Assembly: GCF_947501785.1 (NCBI RefSeq)
Contig: NZ_CANMXB010000001.1
Location: 3,104,501-3,168,500 of the forward strand
From: an uncultured Litoreibacter sp.
GTDB taxonomy: Bacteria; Pseudomonadota; Alphaproteobacteria; Rhodobacterales; Rhodobacteraceae
Length of the DNA: 64,000 nucleotides
Reading direction: 5' to 3'
Positions 34,724 through 44,177 of this stretch are shown here, in pieces. The translations under genes and the position numbers were made by a program. The notes under the pieces were generated by a model. The model was given only the letters and a program-made list of their open reading frames with translations. It was not told the DNA's origin and did not search any database. Position 1 is the stretch's first letter. Every line of letters starts with the position of its first letter.

Positions 34724-35689
34724 TCAATTACCTGAAGGTTTTTCTAATCTTGCTTCTTGGCTGGTCACGCCTTCGACGTACGGCGAAATGGTTGTGCCTC
34801 GTTTACCTTCGACTATTTCTCCAAGGTCTCGGAGGGCACCTATGGCCGCCGAATTACCTGTCTCCCGCGCGAATTGGCAGGCGGCCGCGACCTTTGGGGC
34901 TATTGTGTCGTCATCAAACTCGTAGGCTTCCAACTCGTCCGGTGATCCATTTCGGATTTTGCGTTGGTTAGGCCCTCCCCAGTCGAGGTAAACGGCGTCG
35001 GTATTTGTCGCTAAAACAAAGAGGTCAGCTTCGAGCTCGCGCGCTAGAAACTCACTGGCCATATCCTTGTCTACGATTGTGTTGTGATCCGGGTCGAGCT
35101 TCCCATTTGCGGAGGCTGCGTCGAAGACACCGCCGATAGCGCAGAACACCACAGTGCCTTTTTCGATCAGCCAACGTATCGGTTTAATCTGATAGACCTT
35201 GGTTGGTGCAGGAGCTGGAATGACGCGACGCCACCCTCCTTTCGATCTTTGAATTTGCCATCCGCGACCTTCGGCAAGCCTTTCGGCTTCTTTTTTACTG
35301 TAAGTTGGACCAATCAGTCTTTGTTTCGTAACAAAGCTGGCGTGACTTCCATCTATTTCCATTGTTGTAAGCAGGACAGCTAATGGCGTGTCATCCTCAA
35401 GGTTTGCCTCTACGCCTCGACCTAGTAAGTAACCTGCAAGTTCTGAAGTTTTGTCGACGTCTGAATGAACCTCTGCGCCGCCATCGAAAATGGTTGGCGC
35501 GCTCCCGGACAAGCCGATTTGCCCCAGTTCCGAAGGGGCGAGATTGAAAATCACAACCAGCTCATGTTCGCCCACAAGATCAACCAAAGCATCCGCCGCA
35601 GGACGGACAAGCCTTTCAAGTGCGGAGCGACCAAGCAACGCTGGCTCTTCAGAGATCGCCTTTCCTCCAAGGGCTACGACAATTCTCAT
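34724..35689 (-). CDS. Carbamate kinase-like protein with altered motifs
   Basis: A 321-residue amino-acid-kinase-fold protein aligned by eye with ArcC over its whole length: RIVVALGGKAI at the start, IGPTYSKKEAERL, the RRVIPAPAPTKV turn, TIVDKDMASEFLA with catalytic Lys-Asp, and TNTDAVYLDWG for nucleotide binding. The substrate loop GNGPQVG is replaced by FNLAPSELG, and the Gly-rich GGGG(I/V)P by AIGGVFDA. Carbamoyl phosphate chemistry is therefore doubtful. GGGAG lies 5 bases before the ATG at 35689. It follows the molybdoenzyme gene on the other side of no other arginine-pathway gene; arcA and arcB are absent. Confidence 0.75.
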   Translation of the reverse strand: MRIVVALGGKAISEEPALLGRSALERLVRPAADALVDLVGEHELVVIFNLAPSELGQIGLSGSAPTIFDGGAEVHSDVDKTSELAGYLLGRGVEANLEDDTPLAVLLTTMEIDGSHASFVTKQRLIGPTYSKKEAERLAEGRGWQIQRSKGGWRRVIPAPAPTKVYQIKPIRWLIEKGTVVFCAIGGVFDAASANGKLDPDHNTIVDKDMASEFLARELEADLFVLATNTDAVYLDWGGPNQRKIRNGSPDELEAYEFDDDTIAPKVAAACQFARETGNSAAIGALRDLGEIVEGKRGTTISPYVEGVTSQEARLEKPSGN

Positions 35690-35884
35690 GTCAGCTCCCA
35701 AACTTTGAATGCTGGTAGATTTGGCTCTACGTTCTTCTGCTAGGTATCTCAGCGCACCTAATGTCGATTTCGCATTTAGGCGAAGATCGGCACAGCAGAT
35801 GTGTTAAGAGGTTGGAACGCTTTGGGTTTGGAGAGGTATCGGCTAGTTATCTTGCCGATACCTCTCCGGTCTTCAGGGAGGGCC

Positions 35885-36169
35885 TTAGTTTGCCAAACCA
35901 CGGCGCTGGAAGGTCGCAAGGATCTGGCTTTTCTTCGCAGCATCGCCCATGTCAGATGCCAAAGTGAGGTGGATGTTGATCAGGTCGCCCACAGTGAGCA
36001 ACGCGATCTTGTCTTCAGGCACACCATAGGACGAGAGAAATTCGGCGGTGTCTTTTTGAACGCCGACGAGTTGATCGATTGCACCTGCAGACCGTTCGGA
36101 CGCTGTTTGGGCGAACGTTGGGCCCGCTAGCATTGCCGCAGTTGCAGCGATAGTAAGAAGTTTCTTCAT
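35885..36169 (-). CDS. Small exported hypothetical protein
   Basis: A 94-residue protein with signal peptide MKKLLTIAATAAMLAGPTFA, cleaved before QTASERS. The mature 75 residues are helical (GAIDQLVGVQKDTAEFLSS, then IALLTVGDLINIHLTLAS). GGAG lies 7 bases before the ATG at 36169. I do not recognise it. Part of it reads like a response-type small periplasmic protein, but no function can be given. Confidence 0.7.
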   Translation of the reverse strand: MKKLLTIAATAAMLAGPTFAQTASERSAGAIDQLVGVQKDTAEFLSSYGVPEDKIALLTVGDLINIHLTLASDMGDAAKKSQILATFQRRGLAN

Positions 36170-36483
36170 CAGTTTTCTCCATTGTTTGGACATGGACAGA
36201 ACTGCATTTACTGCTATTGCGGAATAGGTTGTTAACCGTGATTCACCCCAAATCCTAAACGGGTAAAATGTCACCTATTGCCTAAATCTTGGGCGCTTTA
36301 AGTCTATTAATAACTTTAAATTTCAATAGTTTAAGTCTAGATGTAATTCTTCAACGTCGTCACTGATCCGATTTGGTCGTGCGGTCAGGCTCGCAATCGG
36401 GGCTGCCGAGAGGTTGATCTGTGTCCTTTGACGTATACCGTTACCTCAATAAATTTTTATTCAAAACTATTCGGAGAGCATCA
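36170..36483. other. Gene-free divergent promoter region
   Basis: AT-rich around 36300-36345 (TTAATAACTTTAAATTTC), likely holding promoters of the small exported protein and the TPR regulator. No gene is seen. Confidence 0.45.
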
Positions 36484-38097
36484 ATGACCGAGAATGCAGA
36501 ACTCGTCCGCGCTCAACTTGACCGGATCGTAGCGAGTAAGACCTTTCGTCAAGCAAAAAGACTATGTGCATTGTTAGAATTCGCTGTTGAAGAAACGTTG
36601 CAGGGCCGTGCCAATCTCATAACCGCTCCGACGGTCGCCCTAGAGATCTTCAGTAATGGTCGTGACATTGACGAACGCAGCGAGGGATTGGTGCGCGTTC
36701 AGGCGCGTCAACTGCGCATGAAGCTAAGCAGCTATTATGAAGGTGAAGGACGAAACGATCCTCTTCGGATAAGCATGCCACAGGGTGGATATGCCGCCAG
36801 TTTTCAGAAGCCAAATTCGATCCAAGTTGACAAGCCGACCAGCGACATTGTGGACTGTATCGAGATTGGGATCGCACCATTTACGTACCACGGTGATGAT
36901 CCTCACGAGCTGGAACTCATCGCAACCATTCAAGGATACGTTGCAACCTCACTGTCGCGGTTTGCCAATGTCAGGGTCATCCGCCTGGATCAAGCTGAGC
37001 TGTTTTCAGCGACGAGCTCTGCGCCAAGAGTTCCGGAGTTGATCCTAACAGGCCACTTTGTACGTGAAAAAGCAGGTGCAATCTTGACTGTTGATTTGGT
37101 CAGCAAGAAGACACAGGGCATTGTTTGGTCATTCAGATCGCGGCAAGAACGCAGTCATAGCTCTTGCGATGAATGGAGGCGCAAGTCCGCGTCTCAAATT
37201 GCTGTCAACATCGGATCACAGTCTGGCGTCGTTGCAACGCATCTGCTCGATATCTGGGCTCAGGAAAATGCAGCCGTCGACCCAGTGACAATATTGTCAA
37301 TGGAGCTCGCGCGCTACCGTGTCAGACCAACCACCGAAGAACATTTACGCCTGCGCGAGGCATTCGAAAAAATCATTCAGAATGGTTCAGCCAAACCAAT
37401 CGCTTGGTCCGCGCTTGCCTACCTATACGTGGAAGAGCATCGTTTCTTTCTGAACCCGAAAACGGATAACACATCCGCTTTGAAACGCGCGATGACCACC
37501 GTTCAGGTTGCAATAGGCAGGGAACCATCACTGGCCGAGCATTGGGCAGTGCTTTCGATGGTCTATTTTGAGCTGAGGGAGTTAGAGCGCGCGGAATCTG
37601 CTGCTCGCAAGGCCTTGGAGCGCAATCCAGATAACACGGACGCGATGATCGTATTGAGCCACTACCTATGGAACAGTGGAGAAACCAAGGAAGGCTTGGC
37701 ACTCACTGAAACAGCCCTGAGCTTACAAGAGAATCCGCCTAGTTGGTATAATTTTGCCCGAGTGCATGATCTGATCTTGAACGGCGACTACGAGGCCGCA
37801 AACCACGAGAATGCAAAGATTGAAATGCACAATTGGTTTTGGTGTTTGGTTCTTGATGCGACAATTCAGGGCCACCTCGGGAGAGAGCCTGCATTCCGGG
37901 CTGCTTGGTCAAAGCTGGAAGAGACCGCACAATGGTTCATTGAACTCCTAAAATCAGATAGGCCCGGTTGGGTGTTCCCAGAGGGTTTTGTAGAGAACAT
38001 TCTTGCTGGTATCGAGAAAGGGAAGCAACTTTCCAACAAGCCCTCAGCGACTATTACGGATGTGCGGGAGCATCGCGCGAAAGCTAGGCTGAAATGA
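36484..38097 (+). CDS. TPR protein with adenylate-cyclase-type N-terminal DNA-binding-like domain
   Basis: A 537-residue cytosolic protein. Residues 8-103 match a domain common at the front of proteobacterial TPR or cyclase proteins: RQAKRLCALLEFAVEETLQG, then VALEIFSNG, RVQARQLRMKLSSYY and PLRISMPQGGYAASF. A beta-rich segment (about 120-270) resembles the TolB-N/CadC-like part, and TPR helices run from about 300 (LAEHWAVLSMVYFELRELERAE, KALERNPDN). It probably senses and regulates, but its target is unknown. ATG at 36484 has GGAG 7 bases upstream; a GTG at 36421 is in frame but less likely. Confidence 0.65.
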   Translation: MTENAELVRAQLDRIVASKTFRQAKRLCALLEFAVEETLQGRANLITAPTVALEIFSNGRDIDERSEGLVRVQARQLRMKLSSYYEGEGRNDPLRISMPQGGYAASFQKPNSIQVDKPTSDIVDCIEIGIAPFTYHGDDPHELELIATIQGYVATSLSRFANVRVIRLDQAELFSATSSAPRVPELILTGHFVREKAGAILTVDLVSKKTQGIVWSFRSRQERSHSSCDEWRRKSASQIAVNIGSQSGVVATHLLDIWAQENAAVDPVTILSMELARYRVRPTTEEHLRLREAFEKIIQNGSAKPIAWSALAYLYVEEHRFFLNPKTDNTSALKRAMTTVQVAIGREPSLAEHWAVLSMVYFELRELERAESAARKALERNPDNTDAMIVLSHYLWNSGETKEGLALTETALSLQENPPSWYNFARVHDLILNGDYEAANHENAKIEMHNWFWCLVLDATIQGHLGREPAFRAAWSKLEETAQWFIELLKSDRPGWVFPEGFVENILAGIEKGKQLSNKPSATITDVREHRAKARLK

Positions 38098-38159
38098 GCA
38101 GTTCGAAAGCAAGCCGCCGTCTTGGTGCATATTCGCTTTTGAGGTTCAGCGAGAGTTGG

Positions 38160-38600
38160 TCAGTTCTCGCCTACTGTTCCGCTCGGCAGAATGCGACCAA
38201 TCAGTCCGACAAGGAATGCCGTACTGAGTCCAAAGGTCAGCAGGCCGGCCACAGCAGAAAATGCGGCGAATATACGGATACCTTCATCAAGCACGATGTC
38301 TCCATATCCAAGCGTCGTGTAGGTCACGAGCGAAAAATACACGGCGGTTTCGATATCCATCAGAGCCCCACTTTGCAAAAACCATGCCGCCCAAAGCCAT
38401 ATCTGAAGCGTGTGAGCGAACACGATCAGACCAAATCCTACAAGTGTTAGGGTTGGAATAAACAGAATGGATGTACGCAGCTTTGAACGGCTGCCCACGT
38501 TTACTAGCAAGGGGATACCAAATGCCAATACGCTCACATGAACGAGGGCACAGCCGCCAAGAAGAAGCGTTCCGTACGAAAGTTGCTCAAAAAGACCCAT
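38160..38600 (-). CDS. Two-helix potassium channel
   Basis: A 146-residue inner-membrane protein with the ion-channel filter TTLGYGD at about residues 93-99 (from MGLFEQLS), flanked by pore and outer helices, plus two N-terminal membrane segments. No cytosolic RCK domain is present. It would let K+ move down its gradient. GGGAG lies upstream of the ATG at 38600. It is divergent from the RND adaptor gene, so it may help balance charge during efflux, but that is inferred from position only. Confidence 0.8.
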   Translation of the reverse strand: MGLFEQLSYGTLLLGGCALVHVSVLAFGIPLLVNVGSRSKLRTSILFIPTLTLVGFGLIVFAHTLQIWLWAAWFLQSGALMDIETAVYFSLVTYTTLGYGDIVLDEGIRIFAAFSAVAGLLTFGLSTAFLVGLIGRILPSGTVGEN

Positions 38601-38674
38601 GCTATTCTCCCGCGTATACGTGGCCCCATCGGGCTGCAATGATAACCAAATTAGTTAGAGCCATAGGGGGCAAC

Positions 38675-39916
38675 ATGAAACGATTCGTCTTTTTGTTAGT
38701 GGCAGCGATCATTTCACTCATGCCTCCGGCAACGTCATTCGCTCAGCAGGAGGTAACCCGCCCAGCCAAAGTCGCGCAGGTCCAATCTAGCGAAACGGTG
38801 TTCGAGCGACGCTACCCGGCAATTGTCCGTCCATCGCTGGAAGCAGTGTTGTCCTTTCGTGTCTCGGGCCGCGTCATCGAGTTGCCCATCCGAGCATCTG
38901 AGGATGTTAAAGATGGTGACATCATAGCAAAACTTGATCCACGAGACTTCGAACGACAGATCACACAATTGGAGACCCAAAAAGACCAGGCACTCGCTCA
39001 GCTGGCCGCTTTGCGTTCCGGGGCCCGATCTGAAGAAGTTTCAGCACTAGAAGCCGGGATCGACGCGGTTGAGGCACAGGTAGACCAGGCGCGGGAACAA
39101 GCGACCCGTAGCCGGGAGTTGTTTCAGAAAGACCTTGTTGCCTCTGCCAAGTTAGAAGCAGACGAAACTGCGCTGCGTGTCGCCGAAGCCGAGTTGCGCG
39201 CCAAACTTGAAGAGCTGACAATTGCCCGCTCAGGAGGCCGGCAGGAAGAGATTGATGCAGCCGAAGCTGCGCTGAGGGGCTTGGAGACACAAATTAAAGT
39301 TGCACAAGACAACCTTGAAGACGCGACGCTTCGCGCGCCATTCGATGGGATCATCGCGCGCCGTGACATTGAAAACTTCACCAATATCCAAGCGGGGCAA
39401 GATGTCGTGTTGTTGCAAAAGCTCTCGACCGTCGATTTGGTCTTCGACGTTCCCGGCCCCGACGTAATCCGATTTGCACGAGCCAATCCGACTACTGAAG
39501 TCGAACTTGCGGGTCTACCTGGAAAGGTATTCGACGCGCAGCTTGTCGAATTTTCCACCCAAGCAGACGCTGCAACCCAAACCTATCGGGGACGCGTAAG
39601 GATTTCTGTTCCGGAAGAGGCTCCGATTTTGCCCGGCATGGTTGGCCACATCATCGTTTCCACATCCAATGGTGCATCTGCCAGCCTCTCAGTTCCACTA
39701 AGCGCAGTTGGAGCGAGTGCCAATGGATCGTCCTTTGTCTGGATCGTGGATAGTTCAAATGTCGCCAAGAAAAGCAATGTCACCTTGGGGGATGTAATTG
39801 GCGATCACGTCATTGTCACGGATGGGGTAAGTGATGGGGATACGGTCGTATCAGCTGGTGTGACGCAAATCCGAGACGGGATGGTCATCCGACCAATCAC
39901 AAAGGTCGGGGGATAA
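38675..39916 (+). CDS. RND efflux periplasmic adaptor (HlyD/AcrA type)
   Basis: A 413-residue protein with signal peptide MKRFVFLLVAAIISLMPPATSFA. The first lipoyl half has RVIELPIRASEDVKDGDIIAKLDP, a long coiled-coil hairpin covers about residues 95-210 (VDQAREQATRSRELFQKDL), the second lipoyl half is TLRAPFDGIIARRDIENFTNIQAG, and a beta-barrel domain follows. It links the inner-membrane pump to an outer-membrane channel. Only 4 bases separate it from the pump gene. No outer-membrane channel is coded nearby. Confidence 0.92.
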   Translation: MKRFVFLLVAAIISLMPPATSFAQQEVTRPAKVAQVQSSETVFERRYPAIVRPSLEAVLSFRVSGRVIELPIRASEDVKDGDIIAKLDPRDFERQITQLETQKDQALAQLAALRSGARSEEVSALEAGIDAVEAQVDQAREQATRSRELFQKDLVASAKLEADETALRVAEAELRAKLEELTIARSGGRQEEIDAAEAALRGLETQIKVAQDNLEDATLRAPFDGIIARRDIENFTNIQAGQDVVLLQKLSTVDLVFDVPGPDVIRFARANPTTEVELAGLPGKVFDAQLVEFSTQADAATQTYRGRVRISVPEEAPILPGMVGHIIVSTSNGASASLSVPLSAVGASANGSSFVWIVDSSNVAKKSNVTLGDVIGDHVIVTDGVSDGDTVVSAGVTQIRDGMVIRPITKVGG

Positions 39917-39920
39917 CATC

Positions 39921-42900
39921 ATGGACCTCGCACGATTTGCGATCGAAAAGCGCCTAATATCGGCGCTTGCAACGATCCTCATTCTGGCTGCGGGCTATTT
40001 CGCCTATACGAGTTTACCACGTTTTGAAGACCCAGAATTCATCATCCGGCAGGCGCAGATCATCACGCCCTATCCCGGCGCTAGCTCAGAGGAAGTTGCC
40101 ACTGAGGTGACGGATGTCATCGAGAATGGCTTGCAGCAATTGCAGGGCATCAAGGAGATCCGGTCGTTGTCCTCGCCGGGGCTCAGCGAAGTGTCGGTCG
40201 AGTTCACAATAGCCTCGGCCAAGGACTATCCCGACCTCTACCAACGCTTTGCCCAGATGCGCGCCAAGATCGGCGATGTCCAGTCCAGCCTGCCGCCCAA
40301 CGCGCTGGGAAGCCAAGTCTACGATGATTTCGGCGATGTCTATGCGCTCTATTTTGGCGTCACAGGAGATGGCTATTCGATCTCTGAGCTCTACGAATAT
40401 GCGAAGCAGGTCCAGCGTGAACTGGTGCTGGTGGATGGTGTCTCGAAAGTCACCCTGAGCGGTGTCCAAAGCGAGGTTATCTACGTTGAATATTCTTCTG
40501 CGCGGCTGATCGAGCTTGGGTTGTCTCCTTCACAAATCGGCAGCGTTCTGGAAGGTCAAAACCTCGTCACTCCCGGCGGCTCCGTGCTGGGTGGATCCAC
40601 GCGGATCGAGGTACGTCCAGAGGGGGCATTCGGTTCTCTTGAGGCGATCGAGAACCTTGTGATTTCAAACCCGCAGACCGGCGTGTCCTTCCGCCTCTCC
40701 GACATCGCAACCGTCGCGCGCGGCTTGCAGGAACCAGCGCGCACGCTTCTTCGCGTGGATGGTAATCCCGCCATCGGTATTGGGATTTCCAACGTGCTGG
40801 GCGGCAATGTCGTCAACATGGGCGGTGCGGTGCACGAGCGGTTGAACGAGTTGATATCGGAGCGCCCAATCGGCATCAACGTGGAAACGATTTCAGATCA
40901 GTCGGTAAGCGTCAAAGCTTCCGTCGATGACTTCGTGATGAACGTATTGCTGGCTTTGGCGATCGTTGTGGGCACCTTGCTAATCTTCATGGGGCTCAGG
41001 TCCGGCATCCTAATGGGCGGCATTCTGATGGTCACCATCGCTGGCACCCTGTTCGGCATGTATCTCTACGGGTTAGATATGCAGCGGATTTCGCTCGGTG
41101 CGTTGATCATCGCCTTGGGAATGCTGGTCGACAACGCCATCGTGGTGGTCGAAGGCACTTTGGTGCGCGTTCAGAAAGGTGAAAACCCCGCTGCGGCTTC
41201 AATTGCTGTCGTGAACCAAACCAAATGGCCGCTGCTTGGCGGTACGATTGTGGGCTTCCTTGCGTTCTCCCCCATCGGGTTTTCGCCCGATGCCACGGGC
41301 GAGTACGCGGGTAGCCTGTTCTTCACGATCACCATCGCCTTGTTGTTCTCATGGCTGGTCGCGATCTGGCTGACGCCGTATTTCTGTACGCTGCTGCTCA
41401 AGCCCGGCAAGGTAGAGGACAAGCAAGAAAATATCGTCCTGCGTGGCTATCGCCGCCTTCTTGGCGGGGCCATCCGCCTGAAATATCTGACCGTCCTGTT
41501 GGTGTTGGCGTTGTTCGCCTCTGCGATTGTCGGCTTCTCGATGGTGCCTGCGGGCTTCTTCCCATCCTCCACCCGTGATCAGTTTGTGGTCGACTACTTC
41601 CTTCCGGCCGGGACCGACATCACGAAGACCGAGCAAGACTTGATGGAGATCGCCGAGCATGTGCGCGGTCTTGAAGGCGTGATAGGGACCAACACGGTGG
41701 TCGGCGGTGGTCATACCCGCTTCATGCTAATTTACGAGGCCGAAAGCGGTAATCCAAGCTACGGTCAAATTCTGGTCGATGTTGAAGACTACACCCAGAT
41801 CGCGGCTCTTCAGGGACCGATCCTGAGCCATATCGAGGAAAGCTACCCATCCTCCCGATCCAAAGTCTGGAAGTTCGTTCTAGGACCAGGTGGCGGCTCA
41901 AAGATCGAGGCGCGCTTCTTTGGCAACAACCCGCAAGTGTTGCGGCAATTGTCAGAGCAAGCTGAAGAAATTATGGCCAACGCTGGTGCGATTGCGATCA
42001 AGAATGACTGGCGCGAACAGAAGAAGGTTATCCGCCCTATCATCAACACCGAGAATGCGCGCAGGCTTGGTTTGACCCAAGGCGAGATTTCGAACGCATT
42101 CTACTCGCACCTAAATGGCACCAATATAGGCATTTTTCGCGAAGGCAACGAGCTGCGCGACATCATCATGCGACCACTTGCTGGCGAGCGTGGCGACGTG
42201 TCCTCCTTGCAGCAAATCCAAGTCTTCAGTCAGGCCGCTGGCCGCTATATACCAATCGCACAGGTCGTTGACGACTTCGCCTTGGTGTTCGAGTCCGGCA
42301 ATCTGCGCCGCATCGACCGCGCCCTTGCGATCACGGCTCAGGCGGACAATGCGCCGGACGTGCTGTCGGGTGATCTGTTCGAGGCAGTGCGTGCGCCCAT
42401 CGAGGCGATTGAGCTGCCACCGGGCTACAGCTTCGAGTGGAAAGGTGAGTATGGCAATTCTGCCGAGGCCAATGCCGGTCTCGCCGCCACCATGCCGCTT
42501 GGTTTCGGTGCGATGATCATCGTGGTGATCCTGCTCTTCAACGCTGTGCGCCAGCCGCTGATCATCTGGCTCACCGTGCCGCTTGCCCTGATCGGCGTCG
42601 TCTGGGGGCTTGTCATCTCGCAAACCGCACTGGAGTTCATGGCGATCCTCGGCATCCTCTCGCTGACCGGCATGCTGATCAAAAACGCCATCGTTCTGAT
42701 CGATGAGACAGACACGCAGATCACGGATGGCAAGGCGCGGATGCAAGCCGTCGTAGATGCAGCCGTGAGCCGCGTCAGGCCCGTTTCCTTGGGCGTTCTG
42801 ACGACGGTGCTAGGGGTGATTCCGCTGCTTTGGGATCCGTTCTTTAAATCCCTTGCCGTGGTGATCATCTGCGGCCTCAGCTTTGCGACCATCCTGACGC

Positions 42901-42959
42901 TCATTATCGTGCCGACGCTTTACGTCCTGTTCTTCAAAGTCAAAGCGTCAGAGACTTAG
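39921..42959 (+). CDS. RND family multidrug efflux permease (AcrB type)
   Basis: A 1012-residue inner-membrane antiporter. It shows the early FEDPEFIIRQAQIITPYPGAS and EVTDVIENGLQQLQGIKEIRS, the proton-relay box IALGMLVDNAIVVVEG in the fourth membrane helix, and the mirrored second half (ILSLTGMLIKNAIVLIDE). It pumps hydrophobic compounds with the adaptor just upstream. The substrate cannot be told. By eye this gene and the next are richer in G/C than the cargo upstream, which suggests a separate origin. Confidence 0.95.
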   Translation: MDLARFAIEKRLISALATILILAAGYFAYTSLPRFEDPEFIIRQAQIITPYPGASSEEVATEVTDVIENGLQQLQGIKEIRSLSSPGLSEVSVEFTIASAKDYPDLYQRFAQMRAKIGDVQSSLPPNALGSQVYDDFGDVYALYFGVTGDGYSISELYEYAKQVQRELVLVDGVSKVTLSGVQSEVIYVEYSSARLIELGLSPSQIGSVLEGQNLVTPGGSVLGGSTRIEVRPEGAFGSLEAIENLVISNPQTGVSFRLSDIATVARGLQEPARTLLRVDGNPAIGIGISNVLGGNVVNMGGAVHERLNELISERPIGINVETISDQSVSVKASVDDFVMNVLLALAIVVGTLLIFMGLRSGILMGGILMVTIAGTLFGMYLYGLDMQRISLGALIIALGMLVDNAIVVVEGTLVRVQKGENPAAASIAVVNQTKWPLLGGTIVGFLAFSPIGFSPDATGEYAGSLFFTITIALLFSWLVAIWLTPYFCTLLLKPGKVEDKQENIVLRGYRRLLGGAIRLKYLTVLLVLALFASAIVGFSMVPAGFFPSSTRDQFVVDYFLPAGTDITKTEQDLMEIAEHVRGLEGVIGTNTVVGGGHTRFMLIYEAESGNPSYGQILVDVEDYTQIAALQGPILSHIEESYPSSRSKVWKFVLGPGGGSKIEARFFGNNPQVLRQLSEQAEEIMANAGAIAIKNDWREQKKVIRPIINTENARRLGLTQGEISNAFYSHLNGTNIGIFREGNELRDIIMRPLAGERGDVSSLQQIQVFSQAAGRYIPIAQVVDDFALVFESGNLRRIDRALAITAQADNAPDVLSGDLFEAVRAPIEAIELPPGYSFEWKGEYGNSAEANAGLAATMPLGFGAMIIVVILLFNAVRQPLIIWLTVPLALIGVVWGLVISQTALEFMAILGILSLTGMLIKNAIVLIDETDTQITDGKARMQAVVDAAVSRVRPVSLGVLTTVLGVIPLLWDPFFKSLAVVIICGLSFATILTLIIVPTLYVLFFKVKASET

Positions 42960-42968
42960 GCTGCCAAA

Positions 42969-44177
42969 ATGGAAACCATCGAAGTCCCTGCCTTCATCGC
43001 AGTCACGCTTGGCTTCATTGTCTTCTTCCTTGGGTCCCTCCTGACGCACAAAGTAACCTTTCTGGGCGACTACAACATCCCGGAGCCAGTCTCCGGCGGG
43101 CTGGCCGTTGCCATTCTTGTCTGGGTTATCTCTTCGACCGCCGGCCTCCAGATCGAGTTCGATCTTGCGGTCAGAGACTATCTTCTGGTGGTCTTTTTCG
43201 CGACCATCGGTCTGAATGCACGCCTGTCAGATCTGTTTCGAGGTGGCAAACTGCTGCTGATATTGCTGGGACTGACGCTGACCTTCATGGGCGCGCAAAA
43301 CCTTGTCGGGTTGGTTGGCGCATTGTTCTTCGATCTGCCCGCGCCCGTGTCAGTCCTAATGGGCTCCGCCTCGCTGATCGGAGGGCATGGCACGGCAATT
43401 GCGTGGGGTCCTCAGATCGAGCAGGCAACCGGGTTTGAGGCCGCAGCAGAGCTTGGGATTGCCTCTGCCACGCTTGGCTTGATCCTAGCCGCCCTGATTG
43501 GCGGGCCCATCGCGAAGCGCCTGATCACTCGCCATGATCTGAAAAGCGTGCCGGGCGATGATCCAATTGTCGGCCTGGAATTCGTGGACGCTGCCGGTGC
43601 GGATGGCGGCATCGATCATATCAGCCTGATGCGCGGTATGTTGGCGGCCCATGTGGCGATCCTGCTGGGCTACATCGCCCATCTCGCGGTCTCGGAGACC
43701 GGGCTGAAGCTGCCGCTTTTTGTCCCGTGCCTTTTAGTCGGGATCGTGATGTCCAACACTGTTCCTTATGTGCTTCCGAACATGGTTTGGCCCGCGCGAA
43801 CCAAGAGCCTTGCGGTGATCTCAGACTACTGCCTGTCGGTCTTTCTTGCCATGTCGCTGATGAGCATGCAGCTTGCCTCGATGGCCGATCTTGGTGGTCC
43901 CATTCTCGTGGTGCTGTTACTTCAGGTGGTCATGACCGTGGCATTCATCCTGATTGTGGTCTTCCGTTTCATCGGAAGCAACTATCAGGCAGCAGTCCTG
44001 AGCGCGGGCTTCGCAGGCTTTGCTTTGGGAGCAACTCCGACAGCCATCGCCAACATGTCGTCCGTCACCAAACGTTATGGCGCTGCACCCATGGCTTTCA
44101 TCATGTTACCGCTTGTTTCTGCTTTCTTTGTCGACCTAGCGAATGCGATGGTCATCCAGCTCTTCGTGAGGCTGTAG
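42969..44177 (+). CDS. gltS: Sodium/glutamate symporter
   Basis: A 402-residue inner-membrane protein with about ten membrane segments and the GltS fold: LLTHKVTFLGDYNIPEPVSGG, FFATIGLNARLSDL, MGSASLIGGHGTAIAWGP, and a repeat-half match FAGFALGATPTAIANMSSVT. It normally brings in glutamate with Na+. It starts 9 bases after the RND permease, so it is in the same operon, an unusual pairing. A role in releasing a glutamate-like product together with the pump is only a guess. Confidence 0.9.
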   Translation: METIEVPAFIAVTLGFIVFFLGSLLTHKVTFLGDYNIPEPVSGGLAVAILVWVISSTAGLQIEFDLAVRDYLLVVFFATIGLNARLSDLFRGGKLLLILLGLTLTFMGAQNLVGLVGALFFDLPAPVSVLMGSASLIGGHGTAIAWGPQIEQATGFEAAAELGIASATLGLILAALIGGPIAKRLITRHDLKSVPGDDPIVGLEFVDAAGADGGIDHISLMRGMLAAHVAILLGYIAHLAVSETGLKLPLFVPCLLVGIVMSNTVPYVLPNMVWPARTKSLAVISDYCLSVFLAMSLMSMQLASMADLGGPILVVLLLQVVMTVAFILIVVFRFIGSNYQAAVLSAGFAGFALGATPTAIANMSSVTKRYGAAPMAFIMLPLVSAFFVDLANAMVIQLFVRL

